The notes: a model not told the origin generated them from the sequence alone. Counted from the first letter of the stretch, positions 27,630-36,797 are shown. The stretch: 64,000 nucleotides of DNA from Flavobacterium sp. KS-LB2 (GCF_036895565.1 NZ_CP145904.1:1736001-1800000); one strand, 5' to 3'. Translations and numbers: made by a program.

Positions 27630-29657
27630 TTAGAGTAATCCGTTGTATTTTCGAACAAACCATTCCGTTGCCAACAAAAATGAAATTAAAACCAATAACC
27701 AAATCCAATCTATCAAAGGAGTTTTAGTAACAATGTTCTTCTCTATCGCTTTGTATTCGTCATTTTCCAAAAGCGTTTTAATCAACACATCAACTTGGTC
27801 CGAAAAAAAAGCTTTTCCTTGTGTTTGTGTGGCTAATTGCGTCAATTTTTCGACATCTGGATTTACAAATTGCTTTTCGATATCAAAATCAAGAATTTCA
27901 AAACTACTGGAATAAGTCGTTTTAGAATTTAATTCTTTTACTGTAAACGCATAAGAACCCGCTTTCAATCCGTCAAGATTGACTTTATAGGAATTATTTC
28001 CTTTTAGTAAATCGTAATTTTTAGTTTGCTTCGTTTTAGTATTGGTCACCGCAATTGTCAAACGGGCTTTTTCATCAAACTCATAATTTTTATTAAAAAA
28101 TTGAGCGGTTATTTCAATGGCTTCACCTGAATTATAAAAACTTTCATGTTCCACCACCAGTGATTTTTTAGAATTATTAGAAGCCAGAAATTGAATAATC
28201 TTATCGATGAAAACATCATATTTTTCAAAAGATTGATTGTTGACATGGGTTTGCAAACGCCATTTCCAACTGTTTTCTCCTAAAAGATAAGCGGCTCGTT
28301 TCCCCTGATTTTCGGCAAAAGCCAACAAAGGTGAATTGGTATTTATAGCTCTGATTTTGGACGATAGCAAAACAGACACCGCACCTTTTGCAGTTACGGT
28401 TCCAAAAGCATTTTGCAAAGGCGGTAAATTTTCAAAGCCGATATTGTCAGCTGCAAATAAATTAAACTGCTCATTAAAAACCGACAAATAATCTTCTTTT
28501 TGTCCGCTCATTTTAAAGTTCAAATTATCCTGCTGCTGATTCAGAAAATTAAAATCGGTGTTGTTTCCTGTTATGATAAACGTATTGATTCCGGCAGCTC
28601 TATTACTCTCAAAAATAGTTTTAAACTCGGTTGTTGGTTGGTATAAAATCAAAACATTATAATCTTGCAATGATTTGATTTCATTTGGTTTAACGATCGT
28701 TACTTTACGCTGTACATTCGATTCAACTGCTCTTTTCATTGCGCCTAAATCAGGATGACTTATAGCTGAAATAATAGCAATATTTGTTTTTTGGTCAATG
28801 ACTTCAACCGCAAAATTCTTAGTGTTATTATACGTGTTTTTTTCTTTTTCTTTTGATGATATTGTAGCTTTAAAAACCTGTAATCCTATTTTATCAGCCG
28901 GTAAAAGTATGTTTACAGTTGCTGTTTTCTTAAATGGAGAAAAAGTAATTGATTGTTTACTGAATACCGAATTACCTTGCGAAATAACAAAATCAGCTGT
29001 TACACTTTTAGTTCCTGAATACTTTAAAAAAGCTTCGACAGGAAATTTATTCTTATGAAAAGCATATTTATTAACATTCAGTTGATTGATTTTGAAATCT
29101 AAAAAAGTCGTTGTATCGCCTACAATCACAGGATATACTTTATTTACAGCATCAAAACTGTAGACATAATCATTACCCGAAGTTTGATTTCCATCTGTAA
29201 TCAAAACCGTTGGATATGTTCTGTTTTTATAAATGCTTTTTAGATTTTTGGCAACAACATCTATATTAGTTTGAGTTCCTTTAAAATCAAAAGCTTCTGT
29301 AAGTTCAAAGTCATCGGAAAACTGATACGATTGCACATCAAATTTCTCTTGTAAATCAGAGTTAGATTGTATTTTTTTATACAATTCTAATGCTTTTTCA
29401 TTGGCATTCAAAAAAGAAATAGAACTCGAATTATCAACAACAATGGGCAAAGGCGTTTTTACCGTTTCAAGCGTATTTTTAGTTACTATTGGATTAATCA
29501 ACAACAATAAAAGTCCAAAAATGGATAAGAAACGCAAAAAAGCCAAAAACCAACCGACTTTCGATTTGTTTTTGGCTTTGTAGATATATTGAAAATACGA
29601 CAAACCACCAGCTATTAGTAATGAAAGAAGTAATAATAGTAGCGTATTTGTTGTCAT
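27630..29657 (-). CDS. large membrane protein with VWA-like domain
   Basis: 675 residues. Two N-terminal membrane helices (about 4-22 and 35-56) and one near the C-terminus (about 648-666) enclose an extracytoplasmic region. A VWA-like fold is suggested by PIVVDNSSSISF at about 90 (a DxSxS MIDAS motif) and TVLITDGNQTSG. The layout recalls Bacteroidota BatA-like or glutamine amidotransferase-like envelope proteins. No neighbour explains its job; it precedes lysR without an obvious functional link. The function is not known to me. Confidence 0.75.
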   Translation of the reverse strand: MTTNTLLLLLLSLLIAGGLSYFQYIYKAKNKSKVGWFLAFLRFLSIFGLLLLLINPIVTKNTLETVKTPLPIVVDNSSSISFLNANEKALELYKKIQSNSDLQEKFDVQSYQFSDDFELTEAFDFKGTQTNIDVVAKNLKSIYKNRTYPTVLITDGNQTSGNDYVYSFDAVNKVYPVIVGDTTTFLDFKINQLNVNKYAFHKNKFPVEAFLKYSGTKSVTADFVISQGNSVFSKQSITFSPFKKTATVNILLPADKIGLQVFKATISSKEKEKNTYNNTKNFAVEVIDQKTNIAIISAISHPDLGAMKRAVESNVQRKVTIVKPNEIKSLQDYNVLILYQPTTEFKTIFESNRAAGINTFIITGNNTDFNFLNQQQDNLNFKMSGQKEDYLSVFNEQFNLFAADNIGFENLPPLQNAFGTVTAKGAVSVLLSSKIRAINTNSPLLAFAENQGKRAAYLLGENSWKWRLQTHVNNQSFEKYDVFIDKIIQFLASNNSKKSLVVEHESFYNSGEAIEITAQFFNKNYEFDEKARLTIAVTNTKTKQTKNYDLLKGNNSYKVNLDGLKAGSYAFTVKELNSKTTYSSSFEILDFDIEKQFVNPDVEKLTQLATQTQGKAFFSDQVDVLIKTLLENDEYKAIEKNIVTKTPLIDWIWLLVLISFLLATEWFVRKYNGLL

Positions 29658-29758
29658 TTATTCTTTATTAAATGATTGAAGGATTTAATGATTAAAAAAA
29701 TAATTATTTAGTTCAGAAATCTTTAAATCTTTGAATTTTACAATCTTTTAATTGAATT

Positions 29759-30505
29759 TTAAGTAAGCATTCCTCCACAAACATTCATAACCTGTCCGGT
29801 TACATACGCGCTCATGTCCGAGGCAAAGAAAAGACATGCATTGGCAACATCTTCAGTCGTTCCGCCGCGTTTCAACGGAATTCCGTCTCTCCATCCTTTT
29901 ACAACATCTTCGTTTAATTTAGCCGTCATTTCCGTTTCTATAAATCCTGGAGCAATTACATTACAACGAATGTTACGAGATCCTAATTCCAATGCTACTG
30001 ATTTAGAAAAACCAATAACTCCCGCTTTAGAAGCAGCATAATTCGTTTGTCCAGCATTTCCTTTTACTCCCACAACAGAACTCATATTGATAATTGAACC
30101 AGAACGTTGCTTCAAAAACGTACGTTGAATGGCTTTAGTCATATTAAAAACCGACTTTAAGTTAACATCAATTACTTGATCAAAATCACCTTCTGACATA
30201 CGCATCAAAAGGTTGTCTTTGGTAATTCCGGCGTTATTGATTAAAATGTCAACCGTTCCAAATTCAGCCAAAACCGCATCTACAAGAGTTTGCGCTTCAT
30301 TAAAATCCGCAGCATTCGATTGGTACCCTTTGGCTTTAATTCCAAGAGCATTCAATTCATTTTCAAGAGCCAAAGCAGATTCTACTGATGAACTATATGT
30401 AAAGGCTACATTTGCACCATGTTTTGCAAAAACTTCAGCAATTCCTTTTCCAATTCCTCGACTCGCACCAGTAATTATGGCAACTTTTCCTTCTAGTAAT
30501 TTCAT
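29759..30505 (-). CDS. fabG: FabG, 3-oxoacyl-ACP reductase
   Basis: Short-chain dehydrogenase that reduces 3-oxoacyl-ACP with NADPH in fatty acid elongation. 248 residues from ATG 30505 (MKLLEGKVAIITGASRGIG). Visible are the GASRGIGKG cofactor motif, NNAG, catalytic Ser in INMSSVVG, YAASK with the Tyr/Lys pair and the C-terminal TGQVMNVCGGM. A TTG two codons upstream is less likely. It is flanked by a spacer with AT-rich repeats on the left and the structured element at 30533 on the right. Confidence 0.93.
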   Translation of the reverse strand: MKLLEGKVAIITGASRGIGKGIAEVFAKHGANVAFTYSSSVESALALENELNALGIKAKGYQSNAADFNEAQTLVDAVLAEFGTVDILINNAGITKDNLLMRMSEGDFDQVIDVNLKSVFNMTKAIQRTFLKQRSGSIINMSSVVGVKGNAGQTNYAASKAGVIGFSKSVALELGSRNIRCNVIAPGFIETEMTAKLNEDVVKGWRDGIPLKRGGTTEDVANACLFFASDMSAYVTGQVMNVCGGMLT

Positions 30506-30532
30506 ATTCAAAAATTAGTTTAAATTTTATTT

Positions 30533-30611
30533 GGAGCTATTCCTGCTATCCGCTTCAATCTTTTATGAACGCTATCGCTTACATAAAAGGATTTTCACTA
30601 CTATCAGGGCT
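30533..30611 (-). ncRNA. structured intergenic element, copy A
   Basis: Read on the minus strand: AGCCCTGATAG, then AGTGAAAATCC, a hairpin CTTTTATG/CATAAAAG around a variable loop, then GATTGAAGCGGATAGCAGG and AATAGCTCC. Outer pairs AGC/GCT and CCTG/CAGG close the structure. The same layout recurs at 51757-51858 with different but compatible pairing. It lies between nhaC (ends 30688) and fabG. I recall this element as frequent in Flavobacterium genomes, possibly an Rfam family; not verified. Confidence 0.55.
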
Positions 30612-30687
30612 ATCTTACACTCGTCAAATATATAATAATTCCCTTTTTAAAAAAAATTCAAAAGCAATAACAGTCAAAATTCAACTC

Positions 30688-32010
30688 TTAAATTTTAAAG
30701 AAACGCTTTGTCCATTTATCCCAAAACGAACTGTAAATAGCTACTAATGTAAAAACTAGTAGAAATAGATGATACCATGCATTACTAATTAAGTCAAAGA
30801 AATCTAATTTCCCATTAGCGTAGCTCAATATAAGCAATACTTGAGCACCATAAGGTAAAATCCCTTGAATTATACACGAGAAAATATCCAGAATTGCAGC
30901 CGTTTTTTTAGGATTTAATTCGTACTCATCGTTAATTTCTTTAGCAATTGGCCCTGTAATTACAATAGAAACCGTATTATTCGCTATCGCTAAATTAGCA
31001 AAACCTACTATAGCGCCAATTCCCGCTTGAGCTGATTTTTTACTTTTAATTCTTTTTTTAATCTGAACTAATAAATACGTTATTCCGCCCGCTTTATCTA
31101 CCATGGCAGCTAAACCTCCGGTAAGCATAGACAACAAGAAAATATCAGTCATACTAGTAAAGCCTTCATATATCTTTTGCGTAAACTCCATTAGCGTAAA
31201 TGAACCACTAAAATATCCAATAATACCTGCTAATAAAGTACCAATAAGCAATGTTGAAAATACATTAACACCCACAACCGCTAATACGATTACTAAAATG
31301 TAAGGTACAATTGCTATCCATGAAAAATCATTTTTTGCAATGGCAACAGTCACAATATCAGAGTTTAAACCAAGATAAAAGAAAACCAAAATAGTAAAAA
31401 CTGCAGCAGGGAAGGCAATGAACAAGTTAATTTTGAACTTGTCTTTTAGATCACACCCTAATGATTGCGTTGCTGCAATAGTAGTATCAGAAATCATGGA
31501 AAGATTGTCACCAAGCATAGAACCACCTAATAAAGCGCCAGATATAAGCGGTAATGAAGCACCACTTTTATCAGCTAAAGCGACAGCTATTGGACCAATC
31601 GCTACAATTGCACCTACTGAAGTTCCTGTAGCAGTTGATAAAAAAGAGGCAATCAAGAAAATACCTAACGGAAAGTAAGCAACGTCAATCGTATTTATCC
31701 CAAGGTTCACCACAGCGTCAACTCCGCCCATCGCTTTACTTACCACTGCGAACGCTCCCGCTAGCAAGTAAATTAAACACATGGTCATGATTTTACTTTC
31801 GCCACAACCTGCGATTAACGTTTCAACTTTATCCTCAGTTGAGGATTTGAATAATAAAAAAGCGGCGATTATACCAACTAAAACAGCTACTGGAGATGGG
31901 AAAGCATAAAAATCATTCAAAATAATTCCCGCTCCCAAAAAAGTAAAAATAAAAACAAATAAAGGAATCAAGGCAAAGGCATTTCCTTTTTCTTTAGAAA
32001 ATAAAGTCAT
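30688..32010 (-). CDS. NhaC-family transporter, candidate methionine transporter
   Basis: 440 residues with about eleven membrane helices. Family motifs include ATGTSVGAIVAIGPIA, LLGGSMLGDNLSMISDTT and NNTVSIVITGPIA. By family it is a Na+/H+ antiporter of the NhaC superfamily, but members of this superfamily (MetT type) have been proposed to import methionine. The 5' leader (32095-32156) resembles part of a SAM-I riboswitch, which supports the methionine reading; this is inference. It is a single gene. The leader holds about 85 nt between the putative riboswitch core and the ATG. Confidence 0.88.
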   Translation of the reverse strand: MTLFSKEKGNAFALIPLFVFIFTFLGAGIILNDFYAFPSPVAVLVGIIAAFLLFKSSTEDKVETLIAGCGESKIMTMCLIYLLAGAFAVVSKAMGGVDAVVNLGINTIDVAYFPLGIFLIASFLSTATGTSVGAIVAIGPIAVALADKSGASLPLISGALLGGSMLGDNLSMISDTTIAATQSLGCDLKDKFKINLFIAFPAAVFTILVFFYLGLNSDIVTVAIAKNDFSWIAIVPYILVIVLAVVGVNVFSTLLIGTLLAGIIGYFSGSFTLMEFTQKIYEGFTSMTDIFLLSMLTGGLAAMVDKAGGITYLLVQIKKRIKSKKSAQAGIGAIVGFANLAIANNTVSIVITGPIAKEINDEYELNPKKTAAILDIFSCIIQGILPYGAQVLLILSYANGKLDFFDLISNAWYHLFLLVFTLVAIYSSFWDKWTKRFFKI

Positions 32011-32080
32011 AAAAATAATTTTAAATTAAAAATTATGACGAAAAACGAAGCTAAATATGGGAATGTAAACAACATTTTTT

Positions 32081-32156
32081 CCAAAGGATTTGGCTTATCG
32101 TTTTAGCACCTTGCTTGTTGTTGCAGGTTGCTATCCTATTGAAGGATTCGTGATAA
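32081..32156 (-). promoter_or_regulatory. SAM-I-like leader RNA upstream of the NhaC-family gene
   Basis: On the minus strand: P1 TTATC (32156-32152) pairs with GATAA (32099-32095). Inside are a hairpin ATCC/GGAT and a long bulged stem AGC-A-ACCT-GC/GC-A-AGGT-GCT (32132-32105) that reproduces the P3 signature GCAACC ... GGTGCTAA of SAM-I riboswitches. The usual SAM-I P2 segment GGAGGGA is absent. A small hairpin CCAAA/TTTGG follows at 32092-32081. The AATCCTT of the first hairpin recurs downstream, so AGGAT has two possible partners. Confidence 0.55.
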
Positions 32157-32220
32157 CGGGTGCAAAAGTAATTAATTATTTATGAAATATTTTGAATTTC
32201 ACTCAAAAAAATAATAAAAC

Positions 32221-32250
32221 AAAAAAAGCGCCACATAAAAATGTAGCGCT
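32221..32250 (-). terminator. terminator of the 140-aa gene
   Basis: On the minus strand AGCGCtACAT pairs with ATGTgGCGCT around a 4-nt loop, with a single mismatch, and is followed by a run of T. It lies downstream of the gene ending at 32285. Confidence 0.8.
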
Positions 32251-32284
32251 TAAATATAAAATTCTGAAAAACAGTCGTTAACTT

Positions 32285-32707
32285 TTAGAAAGCTACATTC
32301 CATTTTGGTAATCTTCCATTTTCGTCAAGGAAGTTTTGTAAAACTTGTCCTTCTACAAATGTAGGAATCACTTTTGTCTTATCATTGAATGTCTCATACC
32401 AAACTACCTCTAGTGTGCTGATATCTTCAATTTTCATTTGTGCAGGCCAAGAATATTTTCTTCCAGTTTTTGCAAATTGGTGGCCTTCTACAATTTTATC
32501 TTTAAGTCCACCATTTTTAATTTTCAAAGTTCCGTTATTTTGAACAGTTCCAGTAGAACCAACCATAATTAACTCTTTTTCATCTCCTACTGAATACACT
32601 AAAAATACTCCAGATCCTTCTGATGCATTGCAAACTTCTGCTAAACTATCTTCTGTAGTAAATGAAAACTGATTGCTAACTTTGAATTTTTTTAACTCTT
32701 TGTACAT
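32285..32707 (-). CDS. conserved small protein, possibly GIY-YIG-like
   Basis: 140 residues, no signal or membrane segment. The order of short motifs GVFLVYS (about 33), IMVGSTG (about 47), GGLKDKIVEGHQF (about 66), LEVVWYET and EGQVLQNFLDENGRLPKWN resembles the GIY-YIG nuclease fold: GIY, YVGST, basic helix, Glu and final N. The catalytic Tyr of the first motif would be Phe, so it may be inactive. It has its own terminator and stands between sucD and the NhaC leader. The family is not identified with confidence. Confidence 0.6.
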   Translation of the reverse strand: MYKELKKFKVSNQFSFTTEDSLAEVCNASEGSGVFLVYSVGDEKELIMVGSTGTVQNNGTLKIKNGGLKDKIVEGHQFAKTGRKYSWPAQMKIEDISTLEVVWYETFNDKTKVIPTFVEGQVLQNFLDENGRLPKWNVAF

Positions 32708-32740
32708 ATTATTTTATTTTTATTTGAACTGGCTTCGACA

Positions 32741-32766
32741 AAAAAATACCCCACAAAATCGTGAGG
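32741..32766 (-). terminator. second terminator downstream of sucD
   Basis: On the minus strand CCTCAC/GTGGGG around a 6-nt loop, followed by TATTTTTTT. It nearly repeats the terminator at 32873-32898. Confidence 0.65.
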
Positions 32767-32872
32767 CCCATTAGAAAACCATTCGTTTATGTTTGTTCTT
32801 ATTACAATTGAATCTGTAAAAACAGAAATATTTAATAAAGTGCAAAGATATTTCTTTAATTCAATTAATAAT

Positions 32873-32898
32873 AAAAAAGCCCCACAAATTGTGAGGCT
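32873..32898 (-). terminator. terminator of sucD
   Basis: On the minus strand AGCCTCAC/GTGGGGCT (one U-G pair) around AATTT, followed by TTTTT, starting 28 bp after the sucD stop. Confidence 0.85.
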
Positions 32899-32925
32899 TC
32901 TAGAAATATTTAATAAGAGTTTAGA

Positions 32926-33798
32926 TTAACCTAAAACTTCTTTTACTTTTTTACCAATTTCAGCTGGAGAATCTACTACGTGAATTCCACATTCTCTCAT
33001 GATTTGTTTTTTAGCTTCAGCAGTATCATCAGATCCACCAACGATTGCACCAGCATGTCCCATTGTACGTCCTGCTGGAGCGGTAACTCCTGCGATGAAA
33101 CCTACAACTGGTTTACGGTTACCATCAGCTTTGATCCAATGAGCAGCATCAGCTTCTAATTGTCCACCAATTTCACCTATCATTACGATACATTCTGTTT
33201 CTGGGTCATTCATCAATAATTCAACCGCTTCTTTTGTAGTAGTTCCAATGATTGGGTCTCCACCAATACCAATTGCAGTAGTGATTCCTAATCCTTGTTT
33301 TACAACTTGGTCAGCAGCTTCATACGTTAATGTTCCAGATTTAGAAACAATACCAACAGTTCCTTTCTTAAAAACAAATCCTGGCATAATACCAACTTTA
33401 GCTTCACCCGGAGTAATAATTCCAGGGCAGTTTGGACCTATTAATCTTGCATTTCTTTCTTTAACATAACTATTTGCTTTTATCATGTCAGCAACAGGAA
33501 TTCCTTCAGTAATTGCAATAATTACTTTGATTCCAGCATCAGCAGCTTCCATAATTGCATCTGCAGCAAAAGCCGGCGGTACAAAAATGATAGTTGTATC
33601 AGCACCTGCTTGTTCTACAGCATCTTTTACAGTATTGAAAACTGGTCGGTCTAAGTGCGAAGTTCCACCTTTTCCTGGAGTTACACCACCAACAACGTTA
33701 GTACCGTACTCAATCATTTGAGAAGCATGGAAAGTTCCTTCGCTTCCTGTAAAACCTTGAACAATTATTTTGGAATCTTTATTAACTAAAACACTCAT
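32926..33798 (-). CDS. sucD: SucD, succinyl-CoA synthetase alpha subunit
   Basis: TCA-cycle enzyme subunit that forms succinate and NTP from succinyl-CoA. 290 residues. The CoA-binding N-terminus contains [10 protein letters not shown], and the phosphorylated active-site His lies in [11 protein letters not shown] near residue 240. SKSGTLTYE and IGIGGDPI are also characteristic. The beta subunit is not in the window, as is common in Bacteroidota. It is the last gene of the run from lpxD but is separated from the NTF2-like gene by 94 bp of cagtattcagt words, so it may have its own promoter. Confidence 0.97.
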   Translation of the reverse strand: MSVLVNKDSKIIVQGFTGSEGTFHASQMIEYGTNVVGGVTPGKGGTSHLDRPVFNTVKDAVEQAGADTTIIFVPPAFAADAIMEAADAGIKVIIAITEGIPVADMIKANSYVKERNARLIGPNCPGIITPGEAKVGIMPGFVFKKGTVGIVSKSGTLTYEAADQVVKQGLGITTAIGIGGDPIIGTTTKEAVELLMNDPETECIVMIGEIGGQLEADAAHWIKADGNRKPVVGFIAGVTAPAGRTMGHAGAIVGGSDDTAEAKKQIMRECGIHVVDSPAEIGKKVKEVLG

Positions 33799-33892
33799 GA
33801 TATATTTTTTATGTAGTTTTTAAAATTGTTATGCAAAAGTATAAAATAGTAATCAGTAATCTGTATTCAGTATTCAGTTTTTTGATACTAAA

Positions 33893-34255
33893 TTATGATA
33901 ATTGACTCATTTGATACCCTCGAAATAGTTTATTATCTTTTATTTGCCAAATAACCATAAAATGGGCCAATAACATTTCTTCTCTGGGGTTCTCAATCGT
34001 TTTCACAAAATGTGAATATCGTAGCGAAATAGTATCATTTTCACTTACAATATGACTAATCCTTACCTTTGAACGAACATAGGCTTTACTTAAATCATTG
34101 GACAGACTTAATAGAGAATTGTAGTCCAATTGAACCAATCCTTTACTACTATTCCACTCAACGATAACTTCAGGATGCAAAAAATCTTTTAGGACTTCGC
34201 TATCTATAAGGGCATCTGATTTGTAAAATTTCTGAACGATTTCTTTAGCAGACAT
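33893..34255 (-). CDS. NTF2-like / SnoaL-fold protein
   Basis: 120 residues, no signal peptide. Sequence and size suit the NTF2/SnoaL cone fold: N-terminal helices (SAKEIVQKFYKSD), a Trp in EWNSSKG, and the C-terminal strands with FMVIWQIKDNKLFRGYQMSQ. Such domains often act as small-molecule-binding proteins or enzymes; no catalytic site is evident. Its start lies 1 bp after the stop of the second LpxD-like gene, so they are co-translated. A lipid A or cell-envelope role is only suggested by the position. Confidence 0.8.
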   Translation of the reverse strand: MSAKEIVQKFYKSDALIDSEVLKDFLHPEVIVEWNSSKGLVQLDYNSLLSLSNDLSKAYVRSKVRISHIVSENDTISLRYSHFVKTIENPREEMLLAHFMVIWQIKDNKLFRGYQMSQLS

Positions 34256-34256
34256 A

Positions 34257-35186
34257 TTACTTTAGTTTATTAAGAATTTCTGGTATCTTCTTGATATTTG
34301 CCAGTTGTTTTAATTTCTCTCTTGATTCTTCAATTGGAGTACCAAAATAAGACTTTCCTCCTTCAACGGATTTTGTTACTCCTGTTTGTCCTAGAATAAC
34401 TGCCTTTGCTCCTATCGTTATACCACTGGTTGTTCCTACTTGTCCCCAAATAGTCACTTCATCTTCAATAATCACACAACCTGCGATTCCGGTTTGTGAA
34501 GCAATTAAACATTTTTTTCCAATAACAGTATCGTGACCTACATGTACTTGATTGTCAATTTTTGTGCCTTCGCCAATGGTTGTATCGCCAGTAACGCCTT
34601 TATCAATAGTACAAAGCGCTCCTATACCCACATTATCTTTGATAACCACTCTGCCGCCAGAAAGCAACTGATCGTAACCCTCAGTACGTTTTTTATAATA
34701 AAACGCATCTGCGCCTAAAATAGTTCCTGCATGAATGATTACATTATCTCCAATTACGGTATAATCATAAATGGAAACATTAGAATGAATCAAACAATTC
34801 TTCCCAATAACAACATGATTTCCTACAAAGGTATTGGGCTGTATTACAGTTCCTTCACCTATATAAGCTGAAGTAGCTATTGAAACATTAGAGACTTGAA
34901 ATGGCTTGAAATAGTTTGTCAATTTATTAAAATCTCTAAAAGGATCTTCAGAAATCAACAACGCTTTTCCATCCGGACAAGCTACATTTTTATTGATTAA
35001 AACAATAGTTGCGGCTGAGTTTAATGCTTTTTCATAGTACTTGGGATGGTCAACAAAAACTATATCTCCTGACTCAACAACATGTATTTCATTCATTCCA
35101 GTAACTGGAAAATCTGTATCACCAACATACTCACAGCCGATGATATTTGCAATTTCTTGTAAAGTATAAACTTTTTGGAATTTCAT
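34257..35186 (-). CDS. LpxD-like UDP-3-O-acylglucosamine N-acyltransferase (second paralog)
   Basis: 309 residues: an N-terminal LpxD-type substrate-recognition domain (about 1-95), then a left-handed beta helix of hexapeptide repeats (about 98-285, e.g. [20 protein letters not shown]). The catalytic-His region of LpxD is represented by [12 protein letters not shown]. It is a paralog of lpxD at 38179-39222, which it resembles in layout but with a shorter N- and C-terminus. Its gene is in the same cluster, after efp. Two such acyltransferases may differ in acyl or sugar preference. Confidence 0.88.
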   Translation of the reverse strand: MKFQKVYTLQEIANIIGCEYVGDTDFPVTGMNEIHVVESGDIVFVDHPKYYEKALNSAATIVLINKNVACPDGKALLISEDPFRDFNKLTNYFKPFQVSNVSIATSAYIGEGTVIQPNTFVGNHVVIGKNCLIHSNVSIYDYTVIGDNVIIHAGTILGADAFYYKKRTEGYDQLLSGGRVVIKDNVGIGALCTIDKGVTGDTTIGEGTKIDNQVHVGHDTVIGKKCLIASQTGIAGCVIIEDEVTIWGQVGTTSGITIGAKAVILGQTGVTKSVEGGKSYFGTPIEESREKLKQLANIKKIPEILNKLK

Positions 35187-35190
35187 TTTT

Positions 35191-35286
35191 AATAGTTTTT
35201 AGTCTCAGTTTTCAGTTTCAGCTTTCAATCTTTAGTGACACAAACTGTCTGTTAAGACTGAAAACTGAAACTCTATAAAAACTATT
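35191..35286. repeat. long imperfect inverted repeat between efp and the LpxD-like gene
   Basis: AATAGTTTTTA (35191-35201) is matched in inverse by TAAAAACTATT (35276-35286). Inner arms of tcagttttcagt and actgaaaactga words extend the pairing to about 28 positions per side with mismatches. The right arm runs into the last codons of efp. Confidence 0.75.
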
Positions 35287-35848
35287 CTTTAACACGTTCC
35301 ATGTAAGAACCTGATGCAGTATCGATTTTAATTTTATCTCCTTCATTAATAAACAAAGGAACATTTACAGTTGCACCAGTTTCAACAGTTGCTGATTTGG
35401 TTGCATTTGTAGCTGTATTTCCTTTAATTCCTGGTTCAGCATAAGTCACTTCAAGTATAACAGATGCTGGCATATCTACAGAAAGAGGTAAATCAGTTTC
35501 TGTATTGATACTTACCATTACATTTTCTCCTTCTTTCAATAAATCTGGTGAGTCTAAAATGTTTTTGTTCAAAGTAATTTGTTCAAAAGTTTCAGTATTC
35601 ATAAAATGAAATTGATCACCTTCTGGATATAAAAACTGAAATTTATGGTTTTCTACTCTAACTTCATCTATTTTATGTCCAGCTGAAAAGGTATTGTCTA
35701 ATACTTTCCCATTTGTTAAACTTCTCAATTTAGTTCTTACAAAAGCAGGTCCTTTTCCTGGTTTTACATGAAGAAATTCAATGATTTTGTAAATATCGTT
35801 GTTATATTTAATACACAATCCGTTTTTAATATCTGATGTAGATGCCAT
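35282..35848 (-). CDS. efp: elongation factor P
   Basis: Translation factor that relieves ribosome stalling at proline runs. 188 residues in three beta-barrel domains. The tip loop KPGKGPAFVRTKL (about 32-44) carries the Lys that is modified in some bacteria. The C-terminal domain ends GDKIKIDTASGSYMERVKE. It lies between lpxA and the second LpxD-like gene, a common order in Flavobacteriia. The gap to lpxA (93 bp) holds a direct 16-bp duplication. Confidence 0.97.
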   Translation of the reverse strand: MASTSDIKNGLCIKYNNDIYKIIEFLHVKPGKGPAFVRTKLRSLTNGKVLDNTFSAGHKIDEVRVENHKFQFLYPEGDQFHFMNTETFEQITLNKNILDSPDLLKEGENVMVSINTETDLPLSVDMPASVILEVTYAEPGIKGNTATNATKSATVETGATVNVPLFINEGDKIKIDTASGSYMERVKE

Positions 35849-35858
35849 TTTTTTATTT

Positions 35859-35890
35859 ATTTGTTGATTCGTTTATTTGTTGATTCGTTT
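35859..35890. repeat. perfect 16-bp tandem duplication upstream of efp
   Basis: ATTTGTTGATTCGTTT occurs twice in direct succession (35859-35874 and 35875-35890). There are only two copies and no spacer, so it is not a CRISPR array. Confidence 0.85.
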
Positions 35891-35941
35891 ATTTTTTCTA
35901 TCGATTAAACGATGTAGCAAACAAACATAACCTATTTATTT

Positions 35942-36727
35942 TTAATAATTTCCAGAATAACCTTTCATTACTCCACGTGATGAATTTCGAATAAAATCAA
36001 TGATTTCATCTCTTTCAGGTGTTGCTTCCATCTCGGCTTCAATAATACCTAAAGCTTGAGTTGTGTTGTAATTTTTTTGATAGAGAATTCTGTAAATATC
36101 TTGAATTTCTCTTATTTTTTCAGTTGTAAAACCGCGTCTTCTTAATCCCACGGAATTAATCCCAACATATGATAAAGGTTCTTTTGCTGCTTTCGTAAAT
36201 GGCGGAACATCTTTCCTTACCAATGATCCACCAGAAATCATCGCGTGATCTCCTATGTGAATAAATTGATGAACTGCTGCCAAGCCACCGATAACTGCAA
36301 ATTTACCTACAGTAACGTGACCAGCCAAAGCGACTCCGTTTACAATAATTGCATTATCGCCAATGTGGCAATCGTGTGCAATATGTGCAGTTGCCATTAC
36401 TAAACAATTATTACCTAAAGTAGTTTGCCCAGAGGCTATTGTTCCTCTATTGATAGTTACACATTCTCTAATCGTGCAATTGTCTCCTATTATTGCTAAA
36501 GAATCTTCTCCACCAAATTTTAAATCCTGTGGGACCGCCGAAATAACTGCACCTGGGAATATATTACAATTTTTTCCAATTCTTGCGCCCTCCATTATGG
36601 TGACATTTGAACCAATCCAAGTTCCATCTCCAATAACTACATTATTGTGAATGGTTGTAAAGGGCTCAATAACAACATTTTTGGCGATTTTGGCACCAGG
36701 ATGAACATAGGCTAATGGTTGATTCAT
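35942..36727 (-). CDS. lpxA: LpxA, UDP-N-acetylglucosamine O-acyltransferase
   Basis: First step of lipid A synthesis: transfers a 3-hydroxyacyl chain from ACP to UDP-GlcNAc. 261 residues with a left-handed beta helix (IGDGTWIGSNVTIMEGARIG and following hexads) and the catalytic His region ATAHIAHDCHIGDN, then HQFIHIGDHAMISGG. The helical C-terminal domain follows. It belongs to the lpxD-lpxC/fabZ-lpxA operon, 70 bp after lpxC/fabZ; the spacer holds an inverted repeat TTAATCGTTT/AAACGATTAA. Confidence 0.96.
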   Translation of the reverse strand: MNQPLAYVHPGAKIAKNVVIEPFTTIHNNVVIGDGTWIGSNVTIMEGARIGKNCNIFPGAVISAVPQDLKFGGEDSLAIIGDNCTIRECVTINRGTIASGQTTLGNNCLVMATAHIAHDCHIGDNAIIVNGVALAGHVTVGKFAVIGGLAAVHQFIHIGDHAMISGGSLVRKDVPPFTKAAKEPLSYVGINSVGLRRRGFTTEKIREIQDIYRILYQKNYNTTQALGIIEAEMEATPERDEIIDFIRNSSRGVMKGYSGNY

Positions 36728-36736
36728 ATTCTTTAT

Positions 36737-36780
36737 TTAATCGTTTAACTGTTTAATCGATTAACCGAATAAACGATTAA
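36737..36780. repeat. inverted repeat in the lpxC/fabZ-lpxA spacer
   Basis: TTAATCGTTT (36737-36746) pairs perfectly with AAACGATTAA (36771-36780). A further ttaatcgattaa palindrome lies between the arms. Confidence 0.75.
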
Positions 36781-36797
36781 CCAAATCAACAAAAAAA

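Noticed and set aside
30565..30747. 60-residue plus-strand frame between fabG and nhaC
   Set aside because: It covers the structured element and the end of the NhaC gene on the other strand, and shows no protein features.
35859..35890. Possible CRISPR-like repeat upstream of efp
   Set aside because: Only two adjacent 16-bp copies with no spacers and no cas genes.
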